Source: DATAEK01 sp036258055 (lineage in GTDB: Bacteria; Acidobacteriota; Vicinamibacteria; Vicinamibacterales; 2-12-FULL-66-21). Taken from it: DNA of 12,494 nucleotides. The notes beneath the pieces are model-generated. The model made no database searches and had not been told where the DNA came from. It saw only the letters and a list, made by a program, of their open reading frames with translations. The stretch is taken from contig DATAEK010000215.1 of NCBI GenBank assembly GCA_036258055.1, positions 1-12,494 of the forward strand, given 5' to 3'. Of the stretch, positions 7,674-12,494 are shown one piece after another (position 1 is the stretch's first letter; each line of letters starts with the position of its first letter). A program made the position numbers and the translations under genes.

Positions 7674-8288
7674 CGAGGGGCGGCGCGCGCGGAGTGATTC
7701 GAGCACGATGATGTTGCGCTGGTGGAGCATCACCTGGCGCGAGCGGCGCGCCTCCTTGAGGATCGTGACGATCGCCTCGAAGACCTGGCGATCGGATTCC
7801 GCCAGCTTCGGATCTTCCAGCGCATCACTCAACGTCAGCTCCAGCTCGGGGATCGTGCGCGGCTGATCGAAGGAAATCAGCGCGCGTCCGTCGGCCGTCG
7901 GCACCAGCTGAACCCCGGCGCGTTTCTCGAGCGACGGCGTCGGGCGGACGGTGATGACCGCGTGGCGCCCGAACACCGAAAGCTCCGCGAGCGACTTCGC
8001 CTTCGACGCGACCCGCCGCTGCGTCAGCTGGACGATCGCTTTGCTGATGTCTCCGTGAATACCCGACAACGTCTCGAGCACCGATTCGGGTAGCGTCAGC
8101 GTGACCGCGCGCGAGGGGACCGCGAACTTGCGCGGCCGGCCGCGGCCGCGACGCAACAGCACGGGCACCGCGGTCGCCGAGGCGACCGGCACGGGCGCGT
8201 CGTCCGGCGAATCCAGGAGGAGCGGCAGTTCTCCGGACATGGAGAGCAGCAGCGCAGAGAGCACGAACAGCAGCGACATCAGCGGCAT
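7665..8288 (-). CDS. AT-hook plus ribbon-helix-helix DNA-binding-like protein
   Basis: A 207-residue frame. Residues 47-55 (RGRGRPRKF) match the AT-hook core GRP, which inserts in the minor groove of AT-rich DNA. Residues about 59-92 have a ribbon-helix-helix pattern: strand AVTLTLP, then helices ESVLETLSGI and DISKAIVQLTQR. Residues about 100-200 form a conserved-looking domain (VFGRHAVITV, GRALISFDQPRTIPELELTL, FEAIVTILKEARR, QRNIIVLESL) that I recall from uncharacterised Acidobacteriota proteins; no function is known to me. The start is uncertain. The first ATG (8288) gives a hydrophobic stretch (MSLLFVLSALLLSMSG, 4-19) odd for a DNA-binding protein and has no Shine-Dalgarno, only a TAGAAT -10-like box 12 bases upstream (8301-8306). 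A GTG at 8168, just before the AT-hook, is an alternative. It is divergent from the SGNH gene and may regulate it. Confidence 0.75.
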   Translation of the reverse strand: MPLMSLLFVLSALLLSMSGELPLLLDSPDDAPVPVASATAVPVLLRRGRGRPRKFAVPSRAVTLTLPESVLETLSGIHGDISKAIVQLTQRRVASKAKSLAELSVFGRHAVITVRPTPSLEKRAGVQLVPTADGRALISFDQPRTIPELELTLSDALEDPKLAESDRQVFEAIVTILKEARRSRQVMLHQRNIIVLESLRARRPSGR

Positions 8289-8348
8289 ACGTCGGAGGTC
8301 ATTCTACCGCACCCTACCGGCGACCGGTGTGCGCGAACGGTGCCGTGG

Positions 8349-8394
8349 TAATTGTCAATTAATAATTGCCATTTGGCATAAATTCTGATAAATA
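8349..8394. promoter_or_regulatory. AT-rich promoter/operator block between the RHH and SGNH genes
   Basis: A strikingly AT-rich island in GC-rich DNA. It holds a perfect 13-base palindrome TAATTG-T-CAATTA (8349-8361), a second TAATTG 14 bases on (8363-8368), and a second inverted repeat TGCCA-TT-TGGCA (8367-8378). For the plus-strand SGNH gene a weak promoter can be drawn: TTGCCA (8366-8371), 16 bases, ATAAAT (8388-8393). On the minus strand a perfect TTGACA (8358-8353) lacks a -10 at normal spacing. The repeated TAATTG on the same face of the helix looks like an operator, perhaps for the adjacent AT-hook/RHH protein (inference). Confidence 0.5.
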
Positions 8395-8418
8395 TTCGCC
8401 AACGGATCGGTCCGGCCT

Positions 8419-8432
8419 GCGGATACATCCGC
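8419..8432. repeat. Inverted repeat abutting the SGNH hydrolase start
   Basis: GCGGAT-AC-ATCCGC, perfect 6-base arms, ends 4 bases before the ATG at 8437, where the ribosome site would be. As RNA it could fold with a TACA loop and restrict initiation; as DNA it could be an operator. No clear Shine-Dalgarno is present. Confidence 0.45.
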
Positions 8433-8436
8433 GTCG

Positions 8437-9567
8437 ATGCTGAAAAGGGTTCTCCTCATTCTTTTTGGAGCCATCGCCGGTATCGCGCTTGGCATCGCGG
8501 CTCCAAAAGCCTTGAACCTGGTGCGCCCTGCTGCCGCGCCGCTCACCGCCTCGGAGCGGCGGCAGCTCGAGCATCTGCTCGACGACAATCCCAACGAGAT
8601 TTTCATGTTCGACGAGGCGACGTCGTACCGGTACAAGCCGAGTTTTCGCGGCAACCGCACCCGCGCCAACCACCTGCAGAATCGCCCTGCGGTGACTTAC
8701 CCGCATGTGACCAACAGTCTCGGTCTCATCGGCCCAGAAGAGGTGAACGCCGATCCGCGCCGCACTCGACTGCTGCTTCTCGGCGACTCGGTGACCTACG
8801 GGGCCTGGGTTGATTTCCACGACACGTTCCCGGCGCGCCTGCAGGCCATGGGCGCCGGCGTCTGCCAGATCGCCATTGGCGCATGCGAAGGGTGGAGCAC
8901 GAAGCAGGAGCTGGCGTTTCACGACAAGTACCTTAGTCACCTGCCGTGGAATGCGATCGTCCTCGTCTTCTGCCTCAATGACCTCGTCGACTTCGAATGG
9001 GTCTACAAATCCAGCGCCGGCTTCCAGTTGTCCCAGGAAATGGCAGAGGCTGGGACGGGTCTGAGCAAGACCAATCAATCCATTGCCGGATTGAAACTCG
9101 CGGCACGGCGTCTGCGGTTTGCGGAGGACGCGCGCACCGAGCCCCTGGCGAAACAGACCAATACGACGCTGTGGGCGTGGGACGCCGACAAGTGGCAGGC
9201 GTACCTGGACAACACTCTTGCGCCGTTCGTGCACCGGCGCGAGCGGCCGCCGCTCGCTATCGTGATTGCGCCGACGAAATGGCAGCTGGAGTCGCTCCAG
9301 CTGGGCGCTGACCCGCAGATAGTCCTGTATCCACAATTCCGGCTCGAGTCGTTCTGTCGAGATGAGCGTCTGACGTGCATCGATCTCGTCGAGGCGTTTC
9401 CGCGTCACGCGGCGACGCCGCTCGACACGCTGTTCCTCGACGACCTCCATTTCTCGGAAGAAGGGCACGCGGTCGTGGCCCGCTATCTCTGGCCGCGCCT
9501 CATCGCGGTGTTGCGCGAAGCTGCGCCGACCGCGGTGCCCCCCACGCCCGCGAAGGAACACTCGTGA
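8437..9567 (+). CDS. SGNH/GDSL-family hydrolase with N-terminal membrane anchor
   Basis: A 376-residue esterase- or lipase-like hydrolase held on the outer face of the inner membrane or exported. Residues 1-22 are a signal anchor (LKRVLLILFGAIAGIALGIA). Residues about 62-100 carry the usual lead-in YRYKPSFRGN and VTNSLGLIGPE. Residues 111-355 are the SGNH domain: block I LLLLGDSVTYG with Ser118, a likely block II glycine in AIGACEG, block III CLNDLVDF with Asn181, block V LDDLHFSEEGH with Asp335 and His338, so the catalytic set is complete. Relatives deacylate polysaccharides, lipids or natural products; the substrate here is unknown. The ATG has no good Shine-Dalgarno and is preceded by the 8419-8432 palindrome, so translation may be weak or regulated. 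It converges on the NTF2-like gene with only 22 bases between stops. Its divergent neighbour is the RHH protein. Confidence 0.88.
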   Translation: MLKRVLLILFGAIAGIALGIAAPKALNLVRPAAAPLTASERRQLEHLLDDNPNEIFMFDEATSYRYKPSFRGNRTRANHLQNRPAVTYPHVTNSLGLIGPEEVNADPRRTRLLLLGDSVTYGAWVDFHDTFPARLQAMGAGVCQIAIGACEGWSTKQELAFHDKYLSHLPWNAIVLVFCLNDLVDFEWVYKSSAGFQLSQEMAEAGTGLSKTNQSIAGLKLAARRLRFAEDARTEPLAKQTNTTLWAWDADKWQAYLDNTLAPFVHRRERPPLAIVIAPTKWQLESLQLGADPQIVLYPQFRLESFCRDERLTCIDLVEAFPRHAATPLDTLFLDDLHFSEEGHAVVARYLWPRLIAVLREAAPTAVPPTPAKEHS

Positions 9568-9589
9568 ACGAGCGCTGCGCTGACCGTCG

Positions 9590-10513
9590 TTACTGCGCTT
9601 TGGCCCGCGCAGCGGGCAGCGGCGCCAACTGCCAGCCCGTGTTCACCCACGCGCCGTTCTGCTTCACGAACACCTCCGTCGCCACGCCGCGTTCTGAGGT
9701 GGTTTTGCCGCCTGAGACGCGATCCAATTCGTAGGTCGTGTAGAGGATCACCGTGCTGCCATACGCCTGGAACTCGGTGTGCGGGAAGACGAGGCGCGCG
9801 AGCTTGCCGCCGGACGCGGCGAACCCGCGTGAACCCTCGAGATTCGATGCGCGCGTGCCGAACGTCGCGGCGCCGGGATCGATGGTGACGAGCTCGGGCG
9901 GCACGAGCTTCGAGAGCGTGTCCGTGTCGCCAGCGAACCACGCGCGCCAGACCGCCTCGCGAGCGGTGAGCACCGCTCTGCGCTCCGCCTCGTCCAGCGG
10001 CCTGAGCCGCGAGGTCTGCTGGCTCATCTCGTCGGGATGCAAAGAAGTGTTCGAGGCGACCTGGATCCAACCGCTCGGCTGTTTGTGAAACACGTCGAGC
10101 AGCGTGAGCTTCTGCGCGCGCTTCTCGGTGCCGTACACGAGATCGAGGTCCAGGACGAAGGACGCGACCGCCGTGTCGCCGTAGAAGACGACATCGAAGT
10201 CGGACAGACGGTAACCGACCATGCCCTGCCCCTTTGGCGTCCCCGGCTCGAATGTCGCCTCGTCCATGTATCCGTCGAGGCCGCGGATCACATGATCGGA
10301 CCAGGGCGTGAACCCACGCCAGTCCTTGCCATGGGTCGCTGTCAGGGTCGAGCGATCCTTGTCCACGAATGCCTGGCAGATGCGCTCGATCTCGGTGCGG
10401 ATCAGCGCGGCGTCGGTGGCGCGGTCGGGTGGGATGGCCTGCGCGCCTGCCGCCCGTGGACTGGCGAGGATCAGCCCGATACAGAGAATCCGGATCGCGA
10501 GCGTGATACGCAT
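9590..10513 (-). CDS. Secreted protein with two tandem NTF2-like (SnoaL/DUF4440-type) domains
   Basis: A 307-residue exported protein. Residues 1-25 are a signal peptide (LAIRILCIGLILASPRAAGAQ). Two NTF2-like domains follow. Domain 1 (about 36-158) starts IRTEIERICQAFVDKDRSTL and ends LLDVFHKQPSGWIQVASNTS. Domain 2 (about 176-296) starts AVLTAREAVWRAWFAGDTDTL and ends TEVFVKQNGAWVNTGWQLAP. Both show the helix, cone and strand order of ketosteroid-isomerase-like proteins, with the closing W-I/V strand. Such domains bind small hydrophobic ligands or act as isomerases; no catalytic residue can be assigned. The ATG at 10513 has AGGAGG (10521-10526) with a 7-base spacer. An overlapping minus-strand frame reaches further upstream but breaks the domain reading. 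A promoter candidate (10614-10643) lies upstream, so it need not be cotranscribed with the VOC gene at 10690. Confidence 0.82.
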   Translation of the reverse strand: MRITLAIRILCIGLILASPRAAGAQAIPPDRATDAALIRTEIERICQAFVDKDRSTLTATHGKDWRGFTPWSDHVIRGLDGYMDEATFEPGTPKGQGMVGYRLSDFDVVFYGDTAVASFVLDLDLVYGTEKRAQKLTLLDVFHKQPSGWIQVASNTSLHPDEMSQQTSRLRPLDEAERRAVLTAREAVWRAWFAGDTDTLSKLVPPELVTIDPGAATFGTRASNLEGSRGFAASGGKLARLVFPHTEFQAYGSTVILYTTYELDRVSGGKTTSERGVATEVFVKQNGAWVNTGWQLAPLPAARAKAQ

Positions 10514-10613
10514 CGTTCTCCCTCCTGGCCCGGGCGCGAGGGTCGGCAGGAACGGCTTGGTTCGTCACGGTTCCTTGCGCCCGTCAGCCGGCATGCGCGA
10601 CTCGATAGCGCTG

Positions 10614-10643
10614 AAGGTAGTCCTGGCTTTTCAGCAGCGTCAA
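10614..10643 (-). promoter_or_regulatory. Possible promoter of the NTF2-like gene
   Basis: On the minus strand, TTGACG (10643-10638), an 18-base spacer and TACCTT (10619-10614). The -35 is good and the -10 weak (three of six). The leader would be about 95 bases. The rest of the 176-base gap (10514-10689) shows only the ribosome site. Confidence 0.35.
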
Positions 10644-10689
10644 GCGTCGAATAGTTGTCGGTTCCGTCGGCGAGTCGGCCGCGTCGTGC

Positions 10690-11196
10690 TTATCTCGGAG
10701 TCTTCACGATCGGTGACAACGATGATGCTGGAGTGTCGGCGCGATGCAGGGCTTCCCACACACGCCACGGAACGACGCCCCGTTCGGGGAGCGGCTCATG
10801 TGGGAGCATGGAGATGTACTCGAGCAGGTGGTCATCGGGGTCGCGAAAAAAGACCGAAGCCGCCGCCATCCAGGCGAAGACCACGGGTTCGTCAGTGGGT
10901 CGCCCGTCGAAGTCGAGCGGCGTGATGCCGGCAGACCGCAACGCGCGCGGGGCGTCGAGGACGTCTGCAAGGCTCGCGCGAAACGCGATGTGCAACGCCA
11001 TCCGCTGCGGGCCGGAGCCGGTCCCCCACAGTCCAAGCATTGCGTTCCCTTCAGCACCGATCCAGAAGAACGCGGCCTGCCGTGCGGACACGACATGGGC
11101 CAGCCGAAGACCGACGACGTCTCGATAGAACGCGATCGCCCGGTCCAGGTCGCTCACGGTCAGGTGGGCTTCGAAAAGGCTGTCGACGGGAATCAT
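10690..11196 (-). CDS. VOC-family protein (glyoxalase/bleomycin resistance/dioxygenase fold)
   Basis: A 168-residue cytoplasmic protein of the vicinal oxygen chelate superfamily. Two paired beta-alpha-beta modules are visible: residues 8-57 (FEAHLTVSDLDRAIAFYRDV, then AAFFWIGAEGNAMLGLWG) and 66-130 (MALHIAF, then VFFRDPDDHLLEYISM). Probable metal ligands are His11, His69 and Glu126, the two-histidine-one-carboxylate set of this fold. Residues 131-168 are an extra tail without recognisable motif. Roles in the family include lactoylglutathione lyase, extradiol dioxygenase and thiol transfer to fosfomycin; nothing seen here selects one, so no gene name is given. The ATG at 11196 has GGAGA upstream with an 8-base spacer. 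It is transcribed toward the NTF2-like gene and away from the crotonase gene. Confidence 0.85.
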   Translation of the reverse strand: MIPVDSLFEAHLTVSDLDRAIAFYRDVVGLRLAHVVSARQAAFFWIGAEGNAMLGLWGTGSGPQRMALHIAFRASLADVLDAPRALRSAGITPLDFDGRPTDEPVVFAWMAAASVFFRDPDDHLLEYISMLPHEPLPERGVVPWRVWEALHRADTPASSLSPIVKTPR

Positions 11197-11331
11197 CGCG
11201 CTGGTCTCCAGTGCAGTTGGTCTTGGCTGAGTCAGTCGTTCGTGCGACGGGACCGTCCTCGAAGCTGGAACCAGGTGAGGCCTCGAAATATTCCAGTCAC
11301 ATGGACGCCGCCCGTATCGTCGACGCCGCTA
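11197..11331. other. Intergenic DNA upstream of the VOC gene, nothing recognised
   Basis: Apart from the GGAGA ribosome site of the VOC gene, this stretch shows no convincing promoter pair, repeat or coding remnant on either strand. It ends at the stop codon of the helix-turn-helix relic (11332). Confidence 0.4.
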
Positions 11332-11443
11332 TCAGCTAGCCCGCGAACGTTTCTTCAAGCCGAGCGCACGCAGTCGTGAGTTCAACGTGTTCGCATTCAC
11401 CCAACAATGTGGCCGCGCCGTTTCGGCCCACAACCTGACTCCA
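11332..11443 (-). pseudogene. Frameshifted C-terminal remnant of a Fis-type helix-turn-helix regulator
   Basis: On the minus strand two adjacent frames together read as the DNA-binding end of a Fis/NtrC-type activator. The first (about 11443-11401) gives RWSQVVGRNGAATLLG; the second (about 11400-11332) gives VNANTLNSRLRALGLKKR, ending RAS and a TGA at 11334-11332. In intact family members these run continuously as the W-x-V-x-G-x-x-GAA-x-LG-x-N-x-x-TL-x-x-R-x-x-x-LGL helix-turn-helix. Here the join needs a shift of two missing bases (or one extra) around 11400. A TGA stops the first frame just upstream (about 11458), and no ATPase or receiver domain precedes it. So it looks like the tail of a lost sigma-54 activator or other Fis-domain regulator. 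A sequencing error could explain the shift but not the missing upstream domains. Confidence 0.65.
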
Positions 11444-11513
11444 CCGTTGCCGACGTCATCTGCGGCGTCTGTGACCGCGGTGCGATCTCCGGCGCGATGA
11501 CGTCGGGCGGTAG

Positions 11514-11542
11514 TTGAAGAGTGCGTGGCAACGATGTAGAAA
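11514..11542 (+). promoter_or_regulatory. Possible promoter of the crotonase gene
   Basis: TTGAAG (11514-11519), a 17-base spacer and TAGAAA (11537-11542), each four of six to consensus. The leader would be only about 12 bases, just enough for the AGGAGG at 11552-11557, which itself sits an unusually short 3 bases before the ATG. Confidence 0.35.
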
Positions 11543-11560
11543 AGAGAGCGCAGGAGGCGC

Positions 11561-12307
11561 ATGGGTTTTGTAGACGTGCAATTGCATCGTGGCATCGCGA
11601 CGGTCGTCCTCGAACGCGGGAAGGTCAATGCGCTGAACCCCGCGGTCGTCGAGGACCTCTCGGCGACGTTCGATGCCTTGCAGAGCGATACCGAAGCCAG
11701 TGCGGTTGTGCTCACCGGACGCGGAAAGTTCTTTTCGTTCGGCTTCGACGTCCCAGAGTTTCTCTCGTATACGCGAGAGGAGTTCACGAACTATCTCGCG
11801 AGCTTCACGACCCTCTATCGCCATCTTTTCATCTATCCCAAGCCGCTCGTGGTGGCGCTCAACGGTCACGCCATCGCCGGCGGTTGCATGATTGCGCTGG
11901 TCGGCGATAGCACGATCATGGTGCGGGGCGGCGCGAAGATCTCGCTCAATGAGATCGGGTTCGGGTCATCGATCTTTGCCGGGAGTACGGAGATGTTGCA
12001 GTTTCGCACCGGCTCACGGGCGAGCGACGTTCTCTACTCTGCGGCCATGTACTCGGCCGCCGAGGCGCAAACGATCGGCCTGGTCGCCGAAGTTGTTGCC
12101 CAGGAGGCGTTGCTCGACCGTGCGTCGGAGATTGCCCGAGAGCTGGCGTCGAGGCGGCCGGCAGCATTTGCGAGCATCAAGTCGTTGCTTCGGAAGCCGG
12201 TTGCCGACGCGATGGCACGCCGAGAGGCTGCTTCCATCCATGAATTCGTAGAGATCTGGTACTCCGAGCCGACCTGGACCAATCTGCGAAGCATCACCAT
12301 ACGCTAG
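11561..12307 (+). CDS. Crotonase-fold enoyl-CoA isomerase-like protein
   Basis: A 248-residue protein of the enoyl-CoA hydratase/isomerase superfamily, cytoplasmic, probably in fatty acyl-CoA oxidation. The first half shows VDVQLHRGIATVVLERGKVN and the oxyanion-hole strand LTGRGKFFSFGFDVPEF (51-67). The second oxyanion element is NGHAIAGGCMIAL (101-113), and KISLNEIGFG (126-135) carries Glu131. In true hydratases a second glutamate follows GGC (GGGCE); here it is Met110. Together with the SLNE context this resembles the delta3-delta2-enoyl-CoA isomerase pattern (AGGCL, GLNE), which works with one glutamate. So double-bond isomerisation of unsaturated acyl-CoA is the best guess; another crotonase activity is possible. 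The ATG at 11561 is preceded by AGGAGG with a 3-base spacer, shorter than usual, but no alternative start is better. The NmrA-like gene follows 53 bases downstream on the same strand. Confidence 0.85.
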   Translation: MGFVDVQLHRGIATVVLERGKVNALNPAVVEDLSATFDALQSDTEASAVVLTGRGKFFSFGFDVPEFLSYTREEFTNYLASFTTLYRHLFIYPKPLVVALNGHAIAGGCMIALVGDSTIMVRGGAKISLNEIGFGSSIFAGSTEMLQFRTGSRASDVLYSAAMYSAAEAQTIGLVAEVVAQEALLDRASEIARELASRRPAAFASIKSLLRKPVADAMARREAASIHEFVEIWYSEPTWTNLRSITIR

Positions 12308-12337
12308 GCCGAGTGACACTCCGCCTGGAGGCATAGG

Positions 12338-12364
12338 TTGTCAGACATAATTCACGTCCGATGA
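12338..12364 (+). other. Candidate 8-codon mini-ORF overlapping the NmrA-like start
   Basis: GGAGG (12327-12331) lies 6 bases before a TTG at 12338. That frame reads eight codons (MSDIIHVR if TTG initiates) and stops at TGA 12362-12364, overlapping the next gene's start as ATGA. This could give translational coupling for a gene that lacks its own ribosome site. Confidence 0.25.
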
Positions 12365-12494
12365 AACGGATTCTCGTCACGGGAGCGACCGGGAACATCG
12401 GCCGTCAGGTTGTCACTCAATTGGGTGCCACCGACTGCCGGATCCGCGCGTTGAGCCGCAACCCCCAATCAGCCAACCTGCCAGACGACGCCGA
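12361..12494 (+). CDS. NmrA-like / SDR-type NAD(P)-binding protein (partial, N-terminus only)
   Basis: The first 44 codons of a Rossmann-fold protein. MKRILVTGATGNIGRQVVTQ is the classic first strand, GxxGxxG dinucleotide loop (Gly8, Gly11, Gly14) and helix of atypical short-chain dehydrogenases of the NmrA/NAD(P)H-binding group. IRALSRNP (28-35) fits the second strand with Arg33 placed to favour NADP. The rest is outside the window. No Shine-Dalgarno precedes the ATG; CATAAT at 12346-12351 would put a transcription start almost on the ATG (a leaderless message), though no -35 fits. The alternative is coupling from the 12338-12364 mini-ORF. Interrupted inverted arms, TGACA (12314-12318) and TGTCA (12339-12343), lie in the gap after the crotonase gene. 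Confidence 0.85.
   Translation, partial: MKRILVTGATGNIGRQVVTQLGATDCRIRALSRNPQSANLPDDA

Noticed and set aside
8353..8358. Minus-strand TTGACA as the promoter of the RHH gene
   Set aside because: At 16-18 bases downstream the sequence is GC-rich with no -10 match; the TAGAAT box is about 46 bases away.
8359..9561. A 400-codon minus-strand open frame
   Set aside because: It lies antisense to the SGNH hydrolase, which has a complete catalytic set. The translated product is rich in Arg, His and Gln with no recognisable domain, as expected for an antisense shadow in GC-rich DNA.
9483..10568. A 361-codon minus-strand frame overlapping the NTF2-like gene
   Set aside because: It is shifted relative to the frame with the signal peptide, domains and good ribosome site; its product is low-complexity and arginine-rich.
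10690..11196. VOC protein as a fosfomycin or bleomycin resistance gene
   Set aside because: Only the general fold and metal ligands are visible; nothing specific to resistance enzymes can be seen, so no such name is given.
11332..11787. A 151-codon minus-strand frame read as a whole gene
   Set aside because: Most of it is antisense to the crotonase gene. Only its last 23 or so codons resemble a real protein (Fis helix-turn-helix), which I annotate as a relic together with the adjacent frame.

Overview
The window is GC-rich and gene-dense. It carries nine protein genes (two cut by the window edges) and one gene relic. The mix suggests a soil Acidobacteriota, possibly of the Vicinamibacteria type: a TonB receptor with a carboxypeptidase-regulatory-like N-terminal domain, secreted beta-propeller hydrolases, and a GRPRKF/ribbon-helix-helix protein of a kind I associate with that phylum. 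This is inference from gene content; no rRNA or other marker is present.

Layout. Positions 1-1599 (minus) hold the first 533 codons of an outer-membrane TonB-dependent receptor. Upstream of it on the same strand (1700-3823) is a secreted S9 prolyl-oligopeptidase-family peptidase, the two separated by 100 bases with no visible promoter, so probably one operon. A 332-base divergent region (3824-4155) holds a very good minus-strand promoter and two inverted repeats. To its right is a large plus-strand gene (4156-7587) for a secreted TolB-propeller/amidohydrolase fusion. Together these three genes look like a module for extracytoplasmic hydrolysis of peptides or amides and uptake of products.

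Positions 7665-8288 (minus) encode a small AT-hook/ribbon-helix-helix protein. It is divergent from a membrane-anchored SGNH/GDSL hydrolase (8437-9567, plus), and an AT-rich intergenic block with palindromes lies between them. Convergent with the SGNH gene is a secreted protein with two tandem NTF2-like domains (9590-10513, minus), preceded on the same strand by a VOC (glyoxalase/bleomycin-resistance type) protein (10690-11196).

The 364-base gap 11197-11560 is not empty. It contains the frameshifted C-terminal end of a Fis-type helix-turn-helix regulator (minus strand), a relic of a lost sigma-54 activator or similar regulator. After it come a crotonase-fold enoyl-CoA isomerase-like gene (11561-12307, plus) and the start of an NmrA-like NAD(P)-binding protein (12361 onward, plus). 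The latter lacks a Shine-Dalgarno of its own and is preceded by an 8-codon mini-ORF that overlaps its start.

No tRNA, rRNA, CRISPR array, insertion sequence or phage gene was recognised. Nothing here is clearly a new defence or mobile system. The most interesting items are the regulator relic, the palindromic intergenic regions, and active-site departures in the amidohydrolase and crotonase.
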